This document shows, one piece after another, positions 18,307 to 27,492 of a stretch of DNA of 62,554 bases. The stretch comes from Candidatus Anammoximicrobium sp. (GTDB taxonomy: Bacteria > Planctomycetota > Planctomycetia > Pirellulales > Pirellulaceae): NCBI GenBank assembly GCA_012515235.1, contig JAAYYU010000190.1, positions 1 to 62,554 on the forward strand. Reading direction: 5' to 3'. The notes below the pieces were generated by a model that worked only from the letters and a program-made list of their open reading frames with translations, had not been told where the DNA came from and ran no database searches. The position numbers and the translations under genes were made by a program. Each line of letters starts with the position of its first letter. Within the stretch, counting starts at the first letter, position 1.

Positions 18307-19647
18307 ATGGTGAGTCGCATGTCTTCCAGCGTGATCTTTCTGTCGATACCCGGCTTGCGCGAGCGGGATCTCAGCGTCATGCCGCGGCTGCGCGGACTGA
18401 TGGCCCAGGGCGATCAGGCGTCCCTCACGTCCAGCTTTCCCTGCGTCACCTGGCCAGTGCAGGCCAACATGCTCACGGGCCGGCTTCCTGCGGAGCACGG
18501 CGTCGTGGCCAACGGGTTCTATTGGCGCGAGGAGCGCCGCGTGGAGATGTGGACGGCAGGGAACGACAAGATCGCCGCGCCGCAGATCTGGGACCTGCTC
18601 CATCAGCAAACGCCGCGCCGGACGTCGGCCGTGTGGTTTCCGATGCTCAGCAAAGGCTGCGGCGCGGATTACGTCTGTATGCCGGCGCCCGTCCACCATC
18701 CGGACGGCGTTGAAGAGCTGTGGTGCTATACGCAGCCGCGCGAGTTGTACGGCGAATTGCGGGATCGCTGGGGGCATTTTCCCTTGCCGCATTTCTGGGG
18801 ACCGCTGGCCGGCATCCAGTCGACGGAATGGATCGCGCGGTCGGCCGTCGATGCCGCGGGCCGATTCCGCCCGGACTTCTTCTATCTGTACTTGCCGCAC
18901 CTGGAGTATGCCGCCCAGCGCACCGGGCCGGACAGCCCGCCCGCCCAGGCGGCGGTCGCGGAACTCGACGCCGTCATCGGCACGCTCGGCGACGGCCTCG
19001 CGGCGGCGTACGACGAGGCGGAACCGACCTGGATCGCCGCCAGCGAATACGTGATCACGCCCGTCTCGCACGTCACGTATCCCAACCGGGTCTTGCGGCA
19101 AGCCGGACTGCTGCAAGTCCGCGAGGAAGCGGACGGGGAGCATTTGGACCTGGAAGGCAGCCGCGCGTGGGCGTTGGCCGATCACCAGTTTTCGCACGTG
19201 TTCGTCCGCGACGCGGACTCTGGCACGCAGCAACGGGTCGTCGAATTGTTCCGCAACGCGGACGGCATCGCCGAAGTCCTGGCCGGCGACCAGCGAGCCC
19301 GTTATCGCCTGGATCACCCGCGTTCCGGCGAGGTGATCCTGATCTCCGCAGCCCACAGCTGGCAGGCGTACTACTGGTGGCTGGACGACCGGCACGCCCC
19401 CGGCTTTGCACGCACGGTGGATATCCACCGCAAACCGGGTTACGATCCGGTGGAATTGCACGTGGACATGGCCAGCCGGACGATTCCCCTGGACGCGACC
19501 CTGGTCCGCGGTTCGCACGGAGCGCCGGTGCAGAGCGACCAGCAACGCGGCGTCATTCTGGCGTCGCGGGCGGGCGTGCTGCCGCGGCCCGCCTTGGCGG
19601 ACGTGGACGCCTGCGGAGTAGTCTTGCGGGCGTTGCAGGAAGCGTGA
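18307..19647 (+). CDS. Type I phosphodiesterase / alkaline phosphatase-family protein
   Basis: 446 residues. It resembles nucleotide pyrophosphatase/phosphodiesterase-type members of the alkaline phosphatase superfamily, which hydrolyse phosphodiester or phosphonate bonds with two metal ions. The nucleophile region is SFPCVTWPVQANMLTGRLP followed by EHGVVANG (residues about 42-70); Thr in VTWP is the likely nucleophile. Metal ligands are probably in HLEYAAQ and the later ADHQFSHVFV and SAAHSW stretches. There is no signal peptide, so it is probably cytoplasmic. ATG at 18307 follows the peptidase stop directly; ATG at 18319 would also fit. The substrate is unknown. Confidence 0.85.
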   Translation: MVSRMSSSVIFLSIPGLRERDLSVMPRLRGLMAQGDQASLTSSFPCVTWPVQANMLTGRLPAEHGVVANGFYWREERRVEMWTAGNDKIAAPQIWDLLHQQTPRRTSAVWFPMLSKGCGADYVCMPAPVHHPDGVEELWCYTQPRELYGELRDRWGHFPLPHFWGPLAGIQSTEWIARSAVDAAGRFRPDFFYLYLPHLEYAAQRTGPDSPPAQAAVAELDAVIGTLGDGLAAAYDEAEPTWIAASEYVITPVSHVTYPNRVLRQAGLLQVREEADGEHLDLEGSRAWALADHQFSHVFVRDADSGTQQRVVELFRNADGIAEVLAGDQRARYRLDHPRSGEVILISAAHSWQAYYWWLDDRHAPGFARTVDIHRKPGYDPVELHVDMASRTIPLDATLVRGSHGAPVQSDQQRGVILASRAGVLPRPALADVDACGVVLRALQEA

Positions 19648-19712
19648 GAAAGGAACAAGCCACGATCAAGAACGCACCGTCAGCACGGAGGCGTCCGGCC
19701 CGTTTGCGGTTC

Positions 19713-20780
19713 TCAGCTTTCCGGCTTGGCGGGACGCCCTTCTCGACGGGCGTTGGCCTTGGCGGCAAACCGCCAGCGGCGGCCGCTCAGGCGGTGGCGA
19801 TAGGCGTCGGCGATCACGGCCGCGACGATGACCCCGCCGGTGACGATTCTTTTCGTCGGATCGCTGGCCCCGACTTGGGCCAGACCCGACTCCAGCACGC
19901 GGATGATCAGGACGCCCAGAAAGCTGTTGACCACCGAGCCGCGGCCGCCCATCAAGCTGGTTCCGCCGATCACGACGGCGGCGATGGCGGCCAACTCCAG
20001 TCCCACGCCGCCGTTGGGATCGGCCGAGCCCAGCCGCGAAGCTTGAAAGATCCCTCCCAGCGCGCTCAGGCCCCCGGCCAGCACAAAGACGCCGATCTTC
20101 GTCGGCTGCGGGTTGATGCCGGAATAACGCACGACCTGCTCGTTGTTCCCGATGGCAAACATGTAGCGGCCGAACACGGTTCCCGACAGAATGAACTGGC
20201 CCGCCGCGACCACGGCCACGGCAGTCAGAAACGCGGCCGAGATCCCCAGGCCCTCCAACGGCGCCGCAATCCCTTCGATCCGTGCGCCGATGTACTTGGT
20301 CTGCGAGTCCGTCGCCAGGTAGGCGCAACCCCGCGCGATCTCCAGCATCCCCAGCGTCACGATAAACGACGGAATCGACCAGCCCACGCTGATCGAACCG
20401 TTGGCCAACCCGCAGGCCAGTCCCGCGCCCAGACACAATCCCGCGGCCGCCCACACGGGCCACTGCCAGTCCACCATGGCCACGCCCAGCACGGCGGCGC
20501 CCAGGGCCAGCACGGAGCCGACCGACAAGTCGATGCCGCCGATGATCAGGACCAGCGTCATGCCGACGGCGATCACCGTCAGATCGGGAATCTGGTTGGC
20601 CACCGTCGCCAACGTCTGGAGCGTGAAAAAATGCTCGCTCAGCAGGCTGAACAGGGTCACCAGAAACAGCAGGACCGCCAGCAGGCCCAGGTAATTGACC
20701 AAGGCCGCCGCGCTCCACCGCGAGCTTTGCTGGGGCGCGTCGTCGGGCGGCAAAACGACCGAGGGTTGGATTTCATCCAT
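19713..20780 (-). CDS. Sugar ABC transporter permease (RbsC/BPD_transp_2 type)
   Basis: 355 residues with about nine hydrophobic segments and the RbsC-family phrases GGIDLSVGSVLALGAAV (about residues 80-97), GFANG-like ACGLANGSISVGWSIPSFIVTLG, and near the C-terminus GGTSLMGGRGSVVNSFLGVL. The family forms the membrane channel of ribose- or related sugar-type importers. It lies downstream of the matching binding-protein gene, but no RbsA-type ATPase lies between or beside them. The 181-bp gap upstream carries a perfect 23-bp inverted repeat. Confidence 0.93.
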   Translation of the reverse strand: MDEIQPSVVLPPDDAPQQSSRWSAAALVNYLGLLAVLLFLVTLFSLLSEHFFTLQTLATVANQIPDLTVIAVGMTLVLIIGGIDLSVGSVLALGAAVLGVAMVDWQWPVWAAAGLCLGAGLACGLANGSISVGWSIPSFIVTLGMLEIARGCAYLATDSQTKYIGARIEGIAAPLEGLGISAAFLTAVAVVAAGQFILSGTVFGRYMFAIGNNEQVVRYSGINPQPTKIGVFVLAGGLSALGGIFQASRLGSADPNGGVGLELAAIAAVVIGGTSLMGGRGSVVNSFLGVLIIRVLESGLAQVGASDPTKRIVTGGVIVAAVIADAYRHRLSGRRWRFAAKANARREGRPAKPES

Positions 20781-20796
20781 GCGAAGTGCCGTTTTC

Positions 20797-20928
20797 GAGT
20801 GCGGCGCCTTGTCGCCGCTTGGGACCCGAGGTGGCGAACGCCGGGCGGACGGGGGTCAGGACGTTCGTCCCGCGGTGGTCCGCCGCACTTCCGGCCTTCA
20901 GCCACAGCGGCGACAAGGCGCCGCACTC
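20797..20928. repeat. Inverted repeat element between sugar transporter genes
   Basis: Left arm 20797-20819 and right arm 20906-20928 are perfect 23-bp inverted complements (left arm begins GAGTGCGGCGCCTTGTCGCC). The 86-bp interior is GC-rich. The element fills most of the gap between the binding-protein stop and the permease start, so it could be a transposed palindromic element or an RNA hairpin that tunes expression of the permease. Confidence 0.7.
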
Positions 20929-20961
20929 CAAGATGGCTGCAACCGCCGGAGGAATTGAACA

Positions 20962-21990
20962 CTAGTCCAACGTTTCCGCTGTGACCAGTTCCACCGGGGT
21001 CTGTCGGTCTTCGAGCGCCGCTTCGCCGCGCAACAACTGCAGCGCGTACTCGATCCCAAACACGGCCAACTGGTCGGCGTGCTGTTCCACCGTCGCCAGC
21101 ACGGCGCCCTCCCGGAGCGCCGCGCGCACGGCCGAAATGGCGTCGTAGCCGACAATCTGAATCTGCCCGCTGCGCCCGGCCGCTTTGACCGCCGCCACCG
21201 CGCCCAGGGCCATACTGTCGTTTCCGCACAGCAAGGCCTTGATGTCGGCGCGCTCGCTGATCATCGCCGAAGCCACGCGGTTGGCGATGTCCATCTCCCA
21301 CTGAGCGCTCTGGACATCGACGATTTCGATGCCCGCGGCCCGCATCGCGTCCTCAAAGCCCAACCGCCGCTGTTGTCCGTTGAACGCGGTCTTGATGCCT
21401 TCCAGCATGCCGACCTTGTCGCCCCTGGCGAGCCTCTTTGCCAGGTACTCGCCCGCCATCCTCGCTCCGGCCCGGTTGTCGGGCCCCACGAACGGAATCC
21501 GGACTCCCGTCTGCTTCAGCACTTCGTCGTCCAGCTTGTTGTCGATGTTTACGACTACGATGCCGGCGTCTTGTGCCCGTTTGAGCACCGAGACGAGCGC
21601 TTTGGAGTCCGCCGGCGCGATGACGATGGCGTCCACTTGCCCGGCCATCATCTCCTCGACCAGCCCGACTTGCCGGGCCAGATCGCGTTCATCCTTGATG
21701 CCGTTGACGACCAGGTCGAACTGAGCGGCGTGTTCCGCCTGGTGCTTTCGGGCGCCGTCGGCCATCGTCGCAAAGAACTCGTTGGCCAACGACTTCATGA
21801 TCAGGGCGATTTTCGGCTTCTGCGGAGCCGCAGGCGAGGGCGGTGAAGGCACGCCCGGAGCAGCGGCCGGAGGCGAACCGTCACGGCAGCCTGCACAGGC
21901 CGCCAGCAGGACGACTCCCAAAGCCCAGACAACGGCTCGGCGACTGGCTCCGTGCAACGCCTTGGCGGTGCTTCCGATGTGTCCGTTCAT
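20962..21990 (-). CDS. Sugar ABC transporter substrate-binding lipoprotein (RbsB-like)
   Basis: 342 residues from ATG at 21990 with AAGAGAG about 9 nt upstream; an in-frame extension to 22047 lacks a site. A lipoprotein signal (VVLLAACAGC, Cys about residue 35) is followed by a Peripla_BP_4/LacI-type fold: PKIALIMKSLANEFFATM, IKDERDLARQVGLVEEMMA, DAIVIAPADSKALVSVLK, VVNIDNKLDDEVL and later ALLCGNDSMALGAVAAVK. It captures a sugar, perhaps ribose-, xylose- or inositol-like, for the RbsC-type permease encoded next on the same strand. Confidence 0.93.
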   Translation of the reverse strand: MNGHIGSTAKALHGASRRAVVWALGVVLLAACAGCRDGSPPAAAPGVPSPPSPAAPQKPKIALIMKSLANEFFATMADGARKHQAEHAAQFDLVVNGIKDERDLARQVGLVEEMMAGQVDAIVIAPADSKALVSVLKRAQDAGIVVVNIDNKLDDEVLKQTGVRIPFVGPDNRAGARMAGEYLAKRLARGDKVGMLEGIKTAFNGQQRRLGFEDAMRAAGIEIVDVQSAQWEMDIANRVASAMISERADIKALLCGNDSMALGAVAAVKAAGRSGQIQIVGYDAISAVRAALREGAVLATVEQHADQLAVFGIEYALQLLRGEAALEDRQTPVELVTAETLD

Positions 21991-22117
21991 GCTTGGCTCT
22001 CTTGCGCCTGGTGGCAAGGCGCGGGGTCCGAGGGAGCTGGCTTCCACGCCGTGGGCCGGAAGCCGGGCTTTATTCAGAAGCCGGGCTCCGTTTCCCGGAA
22101 ACCTCGCGCAGCGACGC

Positions 22118-22915
22118 TCACTTCTGGCCCGTCACCGCCAGCAACCCGCGGACCGCGGCCAAGCGGACGTGCTTGGGCTGGTCCTCGCCGCTGAGCGACT
22201 TGTAGATCGCCATCGCTTCGAGCTTCTTGCCGGCGGCCAACAGGCGCTCGGCGCAGCACAGGCGGGCGTCAGCGACCGCCAATTTGAGCTTGTCCGGCGC
22301 TTTCTTCTGGAACTCGTCCAACGCCTTGCCCGCCTCCGAGTTGCCGATGGCGCCCAGCGCAGCAACGGCGGCCGCCGCGATCTGCTGGTCTGGGTTGCCC
22401 AGCAACGCCGTCAGGGCCGCAACGCTCTGGGCGTCGCGGCGGACACCCAGCGAATTGATGACGCCCACCTTCCGCAAACCTTCGGTCTTCGGCAACGCCT
22501 CCCGCAAGGCCGCCGTGGCGGCGGCGTCGGGGATGCGTTCCAGCGCGTAGCGGGCCATCTGCGACAGTTCTGCATTGGTCAGCAAGCCCGCCAGAGCCGG
22601 CACGCCTTCGGCCGAACCGACCAGACTCAATTGGCGGCACACCACGTCTTTGGCCGCGCGGGATGCGTCGCTCTTCAGGACGGCCGCCAAACGCGTCTCC
22701 AGGGCTTTCCGCGCGGCCGCGTCGCCGTGCGTGGCGGCGACGGCCCCGTCCAGAGCCTGGAGCGCGCTGCGGTCTTGGCCCCAATCGTACGTCTTCAGGG
22801 CCTCGAACGCTTTGTCCAACGCGGCCGGGTCGACGGGCTGGGCAGCCGTCGAGATGCTCGCGCCCAGAAGGGCCAGTGCGAAGAGAACTGCGGTCAGGGA
22901 ATTGATGCGCGACAT
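22118..22915 (-). CDS. Exported HEAT-repeat protein
   Basis: 265 residues from ATG at 22915 (AAGGAG 9 nt upstream). Signal peptide about residues 1-24 (LFALALLGASISTAAQ). The rest is a chain of HEAT/PBS-lyase-type helical repeats, with units such as LRKVGVINSLGVRRDAQSVA, LTALLGNPDQQIAAAAVAAL and GAIGNSEAGKALDEF. Such solenoids act as protein-protein scaffolds; planctomycetes export many, often paired with cytochromes or oxidoreductases. None is next to this gene, so its partner is unknown. Confidence 0.87.
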   Translation of the reverse strand: MSRINSLTAVLFALALLGASISTAAQPVDPAALDKAFEALKTYDWGQDRSALQALDGAVAATHGDAAARKALETRLAAVLKSDASRAAKDVVCRQLSLVGSAEGVPALAGLLTNAELSQMARYALERIPDAAATAALREALPKTEGLRKVGVINSLGVRRDAQSVAALTALLGNPDQQIAAAAVAALGAIGNSEAGKALDEFQKKAPDKLKLAVADARLCCAERLLAAGKKLEAMAIYKSLSGEDQPKHVRLAAVRGLLAVTGQK

Positions 22916-23077
22916 AGGTTGCTCCTTAACGTAGGTGTCGAGTCTGCAGGTAGGCGTAGCATGGATGGCGCGGCCTTCGCGTTGGCCGTGTCCTGCACCG
23001 GACCGATCCTTGCCCGGCACGGCCAACAAGTAGGCCGTGCCACAGCCGGCGCGGGGCCGCCGCGGGAACGAACCGGG

Positions 23078-23566
23078 CTAGGAACCGTTGTTGCTTATTG
23101 TACAGCTTTCCGGTCCGCAAGCTACCATCCTGGACGATCCATCGACGGAAGCTTCCGCACAGGCGTCCGGAGTCTCCCAAATCACCACTTTCGTCGCCCG
23201 CACGCCTGTCCCTGCCAACAACGGCGGGCAGACCCTTTCCAGCAGGTAACGGGCCATGTTTTCGGCCGTCGGATTGAAGGGCAGCAGATACACCCGGCTG
23301 GGCTGAACCAGCCGCGCGGCGGCAATCCCGTTTTCGTCCTCTTGCGACAGCAGAAAACCGTGATCCCAATGCTCGTCGATCCAGCCTTTGAAGCGGTTTT
23401 TGAGCACGGCAAAATCGATGACGCGGCCCACCGCGTCCGTCTCCTCGCCGCTGACATAAAACTCCGCGACATAGTTGTGGCCGTGAAAGTACTGGCATTT
23501 GCCTTCGTGCCGGTGCAGGCGATGGCCGGCGCAAAACGTAATGCGCCGCATGATAGTCAGCGTCAT
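23078..23566 (-). CDS. queD: 6-pyruvoyl-tetrahydropterin synthase / QueD family
   Basis: 162 residues. The family makes 6-carboxy-tetrahydropterin from dihydroneopterin triphosphate for queuosine or related deazapurines, or 6-pyruvoyl-tetrahydropterin for biopterin. Zinc ligands are visible as His15 (FCAGHRL) and His28/His30 (YFHGHNY), with the likely catalytic Cys24 in EGKCQYF. PTAENMARYL (about 102) and the C-terminal WETPDACAEA also fit the family. The ATG overlaps the stop of the upstream MazG-like gene as ATGA, so the two are translationally coupled. No other queuosine gene is in view, so the exact pterin product is open. Confidence 0.9.
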   Translation of the reverse strand: MTLTIMRRITFCAGHRLHRHEGKCQYFHGHNYVAEFYVSGEETDAVGRVIDFAVLKNRFKGWIDEHWDHGFLLSQEDENGIAAARLVQPSRVYLLPFNPTAENMARYLLERVCPPLLAGTGVRATKVVIWETPDACAEASVDGSSRMVACGPESCTISNNGS

Positions 23567-23922
23567 AAGGGGGCGTCTCCCGTCAGCTTAGGATTCTCGC
23601 GGTGCCGGTCCCGGTCGCGCGCCGTCTTTTTCTGCAGATTCCGCTCCAGCGCGCCGGTCAAATCGACGCCCGTCTGGTTGGCGATGCAGATCAGCACAAA
23701 CAGCACGTCCGCCAATTCGTCCGCCAGATTATAGCTCTCGTCCGTTTTTTTGAAACTCTGGTCGCCGTACGTGCGGGACATGATCCGTGCCAGTTCGCCG
23801 ACCTCCTCGACCAACTGGGCAAGATTCGTCAGTTCGGAAAAATACCGCACGCCGATGGTCTTGATCCACCGGTCGACGCACTCTTGGGCTTCTTGCAAGG
23901 TCATCGTCGTCTGCATCGTCAT
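23563..23922 (-). CDS. MazG-like nucleotide pyrophosphohydrolase
   Basis: 119 residues. The all-helical MazG/dUTPase-like fold hydrolyses NTPs or dNTPs to monophosphates. The metal-binding pattern is visible as LAQLVEEVGELARIM (about residues 34-48), with ExxE, and YNLADELADVLFVLICIA, with ExxD (about 63-81). The start is ATG at 23922, which overlaps the stop of the upstream glutaminase-like gene as ATGA; its own stop overlaps QueD the same way. A pyrophosphohydrolase beside a pterin synthase might act on the pterin or GTP-derived pool, which is inference. Confidence 0.85.
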   Translation of the reverse strand: MTMQTTMTLQEAQECVDRWIKTIGVRYFSELTNLAQLVEEVGELARIMSRTYGDQSFKKTDESYNLADELADVLFVLICIANQTGVDLTGALERNLQKKTARDRDRHRENPKLTGDAPL

Positions 23923-26492
23923 GGGGAATCCGGCAGGATGGCATCGAGGCCGGCGTCGAGGTACTGGCCGCCCGTCGTCTGGCGGCAGTGGATCGCCAGC
24001 ACGTTGCGGCCCGTCCGCAGGGCCTTCACGTCGATCTCCTCGGCTTCGTATTCGGTCGTGTATCCGCTCCGCGCGAGCACTCGGACGCCGTTCAGGTAGA
24101 CGTGTGCGTCTTCGTCGTGGTGCAGTCGCAGCGCAGCGCGGGGCGGCAGCGGCGCGGCCAATTCGAACGAGCGGCGGACCCAGATCTCGCCGCTGTTCCA
24201 TGGCGTGCGGACCACGGCCCCCGGCGTCTGCGGCGTACCGAACCCGCCCGGACCTTCCTGCCAGGCGCGGTCGTCGAAATCGGCAGCCTGCCAATCGCCC
24301 GCCGGCCGTTCGGTCGTGTACCGCCACAGGGCCGGTTCCGTCTGGCTGGTCGCCAGCAGCGTCACCGTGCGGGGCGGCTTCGGCAGGGGCGCCCAACCGG
24401 CGGCCTTGGTCTTGTCCCGCCCGGCGTACTTCGACCAGACCTCGCGATCGTGCAGCATCTGCAAGAACACGCCGCCCACGACCGGACGCGCAGTGAAGCC
24501 GCGCCGGCGGGCGTCGGTCGTGAAGTACCAGTCGGTCATCGGCACGCGGTCGGGTGTTTCGTTCAAAAAGCGAACCACCGGGCTCACCAACGCTTCGAAG
24601 TCCCGCCGCTCTTGCGTCAGCGTGGCGGTCCACAGGACCCAATCCAGCTTGGTGTACGTCTGCCGGTTGTCCAGCGGCAGGCCGTAGACGTTCTGCACGC
24701 GCTGGTAGTAGGCCAGTTCCTTCTTCAGCACCTCGGCGGGAAACAGGTTCAGACCCAGGATGCGGTCCCAGACCAGGTTGTACTTCTGGCTCCACGTGCC
24801 AGGCCGATCAAAGGCCAACCGGAAATGGTCGCCGTCGTCGGCTTCCTGCACCCAGCGGCCGGCGAACTCTTTGGCGAGCTTCGCGTACTGGGCTGCCTGC
24901 GCCTTGTCGCCGCGCAGCTCGCACAGTCTGCCGAACGCTCCCAGGGCACAGATCGCCTTGGCGCTCAGGTTGACGTTGTGCGCCAGGTGACCGGCGAAAT
25001 CGTCGGTACACAATTGGTTCTCCGGATCGAAGCCCTTGGCCTTGAGGTACTCGGCCCACTGCTCGATCCGCGACCAATACAGGCCGGCGAAATCGGCGTG
25101 GCCTTCCATCCGGGCGACGGCGGCCATCAGCAACAGCAAATTGCCGCTCTCCTCCACCGGCATCTGGTTCTCCTCGCTCCGCTCGCCGCCCCCGTACCGC
25201 TGGCCGTTGGCGTGCGGATACTGGCCCAGGTCGTGCGGCGCAAAGGGGAACCGCCAGCGGTCGGACGCGGCGTAGTTCATGAACGGGACCAGGAACGATT
25301 TGGCCAGCGTCGGACCGAACAGCAGGAATTGCGGCGACATGGGATAAAACACGTCGGAGGTGCCGATGCAGCCGTTGGAGTGATTTTCCTTGCAGAATTG
25401 CAGCGGCTGGCCGCGGTCGTCGGCCACGAACTTGCCTGCGGCGAAACACTGGCGATAGGCCAAGGCGCACAGCGCGGCGTAATTCCCACCGCCGGCGCGA
25501 GTCAGATCGGCCATCAGTTCGTCGTCGAACGCCGCGCAGCGGCTTTGCAGCGATTCGTAATCCTGCGCGGCGGCCTTCAGCAAATCGGCCGCTTCCCAGC
25601 CGCTGCGGCGCCAGTAAGGCCGGAGATTCTTCTTCATGTACTGGATCGAGAACACATCGTCGTAGGCCAGGACCAGCCGGCAAGCGACAGGCTGTGCGGA
25701 CACTCTGGCAGCCGGAAAGACCAAGGCGGCGGCATACGGTCCGGCAGGTGTCGCCGGCGGAGGGGCGCCCAACGATGGACCGAGCTTGCCGTGGCCTGCA
25801 AAACTGGCTTTCATCGCTTCGCCTTCGCCAATCTGCTGCTCTGCCACGTCGGCACGGGCCGCCGCCACGTACAGATAGCCCCAGTCGATGCGGATGTCGT
25901 CGCCTTTCTTGGCCAAGACGGGCTGGTCCTTCGAGCCGATTTTGAGAGCCACGAGTTGGCCGACCTGTCCCTGGGACCACTCGACTTCCTGGCTGGGCAC
26001 GTTCACCGCCAACTCGGCGGACGCGTCGAAATACAGTTGCACGTCGTGCGGCTTCCCGTCCGCAGAGCGAAACTCGCACGTCAGGTATGTCACCGGCCGC
26101 GAGAGCACGTCGAGGTCGTCGGGCAGGGCGGGGGTCAGGAAGGTCAGCCTCAGGACGACGCCCGCGTCCTGGAACGCATACACGGTGCGAGTGGGCAGGA
26201 CCGTCAAGCCGGTCTGAGTCAGCGCCGGCGTTTCGGCCGGCTGCGCGCCCATCACGCGGTACGCCTTGCCGTCGATCCGCACCAGGCCCGCCAACCGATG
26301 CGGTTTGCCGGTCCAGTGGACGGTGTCGGCGTCCGGCAACTTGTCCGCCGGCGACCAGATGCTGAAGTACGGATCGCATGCGACCAGCGGCACCGCGGGC
26401 GGACGCAGATCGGCTGCGGGTGCGACCGCTGCGAAAAGGCATATCACCGACATCAGAGGTGGACCTAGCCCATGGGCAAGAGATCTTGTCAT
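23919..26492 (-). CDS. Exported glutaminase-like protein (DUF4965/DUF1793 type) with C-terminal carbohydrate-binding-like domain
   Basis: 857 residues from ATG at 26492 (ACAGGAAA about 9 nt upstream). Signal peptide about residues 1-27 (ICLFAAVAPAAD). The family phrases PLVACDPYFSIWSPADKLPD (about 33-52), DEELMADLTRAGGGNYAALC and TSDVFYPMSPQFLLFGP match the DUF5127/DUF4965/DUF1793 glutaminase-like family found in fungi and bacteria. Residues about 715-857 form an added jelly-roll domain (RAWQEGPGGFG, HHDEDAHVYLNGVRVLARSG) as in some glycosidases. Biochemical glutaminase activity is known only for some members; a glycosidase-like role is possible. It heads an ATGA-overlapped run with the MazG-like and QueD genes. 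Confidence 0.85.
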   Translation of the reverse strand: MTRSLAHGLGPPLMSVICLFAAVAPAADLRPPAVPLVACDPYFSIWSPADKLPDADTVHWTGKPHRLAGLVRIDGKAYRVMGAQPAETPALTQTGLTVLPTRTVYAFQDAGVVLRLTFLTPALPDDLDVLSRPVTYLTCEFRSADGKPHDVQLYFDASAELAVNVPSQEVEWSQGQVGQLVALKIGSKDQPVLAKKGDDIRIDWGYLYVAAARADVAEQQIGEGEAMKASFAGHGKLGPSLGAPPPATPAGPYAAALVFPAARVSAQPVACRLVLAYDDVFSIQYMKKNLRPYWRRSGWEAADLLKAAAQDYESLQSRCAAFDDELMADLTRAGGGNYAALCALAYRQCFAAGKFVADDRGQPLQFCKENHSNGCIGTSDVFYPMSPQFLLFGPTLAKSFLVPFMNYAASDRWRFPFAPHDLGQYPHANGQRYGGGERSEENQMPVEESGNLLLLMAAVARMEGHADFAGLYWSRIEQWAEYLKAKGFDPENQLCTDDFAGHLAHNVNLSAKAICALGAFGRLCELRGDKAQAAQYAKLAKEFAGRWVQEADDGDHFRLAFDRPGTWSQKYNLVWDRILGLNLFPAEVLKKELAYYQRVQNVYGLPLDNRQTYTKLDWVLWTATLTQERRDFEALVSPVVRFLNETPDRVPMTDWYFTTDARRRGFTARPVVGGVFLQMLHDREVWSKYAGRDKTKAAGWAPLPKPPRTVTLLATSQTEPALWRYTTERPAGDWQAADFDDRAWQEGPGGFGTPQTPGAVVRTPWNSGEIWVRRSFELAAPLPPRAALRLHHDEDAHVYLNGVRVLARSGYTTEYEAEEIDVKALRTGRNVLAIHCRQTTGGQYLDAGLDAILPDSP

Positions 26493-26559
26493 GTTGTTTT
26501 TCCTGTGGTGCAGATTTGGCTGGAATCGTACGTGCTGCCGAGGCACGCGATGCGCGCGA

Positions 26560-27492
26560 TCACGTCTTGGCGCCCATGCCCTTGGTCAGGGCCATGAACG
26601 CCGATTCCAGGCTGACGTCTTCTTCGCGGAACAGGGTCAGCTTGTAACCGTGCTGGATCAGCCAGGACGGAATTTCGCTGTAGTCGTCGGCGCCCTGCTT
26701 CAGGGTCACGACGATGCGGGGGGCGGCCAGTTCCACCCTTTCCACTTGCTCGTGCTGCTCCAGCAACCGGGCGGCGGCTTCGTAGTTTTCCTTCACCGCG
26801 ACGTGCAGCACGGTCCGCTGGCGGACTTGTTTCATCACCTCCGCCACCGAGGCGTTCACGCCCAGAACGCCGCGGTCGATGATGCCGATCTTGTTGCAGA
26901 TATCGGCCAACTCGGGCAGGATGTGGCTGGAGACGATGATCGTCTTGCCCATCTGGCCCAGCCGGCGAAGCAGATTGCGCATTTCGATGCGGGCTCGCGG
27001 GTCCAGGCCGCTGAGAGGCTCGTCCAGCAGCAGCACTTGCGGATCGTGCAGCAGCGTGCGGGCCAAGCCCAGCCGCTGCGTCTGGCCTCGCGACAGCGTG
27101 TTGGCGTAGGCGTCGCGTTTGAAATCCAGGTCGACGATCTCCAGCATCTCGTTGCACAGTTGGCGGCGGCGTTCGCCCCGGATGCGGTACGCGGCCGCGA
27201 AAAACTCCAGGTACTCGATCACCCGCATATCGTCGTAGACGCCGAAAAAGTCCGGCATGTATCCGACCAGGCGGCGGATCTCCTTGGGCTTGGTGTAGAT
27301 CGAGTTGCCGCACACATAGGCCTCGCCCCAGGTGGGGTTGAGCAGCGTGGCGACAATCCGCATGGTCGTGGTCTTGCCCGCCCCGTTGGGACCGATGAAG
27401 CCGAACAGGTCTCCTTCGTCCAGCTTCAGGTCGATGGAGCGGATGGCAAATAACTCGCCGTACTTCTTGGTCAAATCATGCGTCTCAATCAC
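26560..27492 (-). CDS. ABC transporter ATP-binding protein (ABC-2/CcmA type)
   Basis: 310 residues starting at GTG 27492, which overlaps the stop of the upstream membrane-protein gene as GTGA. Motifs: Walker A GPNGAGKTTTMRI (about residues 34-46), signature TLSRGQTQRLGLARTLL, Walker B VLLLDEPLSGLDP and switch His in VSSHILPEL. The long C-terminal tail (about 215-310) is typical of exporters of the ABC-2 class. No ABC-2 permease gene is adjacent; the only linked membrane protein is the next entry. Confidence 0.92.
   Translation of the reverse strand: MIETHDLTKKYGELFAIRSIDLKLDEGDLFGFIGPNGAGKTTTMRIVATLLNPTWGEAYVCGNSIYTKPKEIRRLVGYMPDFFGVYDDMRVIEYLEFFAAAYRIRGERRRQLCNEMLEIVDLDFKRDAYANTLSRGQTQRLGLARTLLHDPQVLLLDEPLSGLDPRARIEMRNLLRRLGQMGKTIIVSSHILPELADICNKIGIIDRGVLGVNASVAEVMKQVRQRTVLHVAVKENYEAAARLLEQHEQVERVELAAPRIVVTLKQGADDYSEIPSWLIQHGYKLTLFREEDVSLESAFMALTKGMGAKT

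Noticed and set aside
23988..26468. Open frame of more than 800 codons antisense to the glutaminase-like gene
   Set aside because: The minus strand has the signal peptide, domains and ribosome site; the antisense frame shows none.
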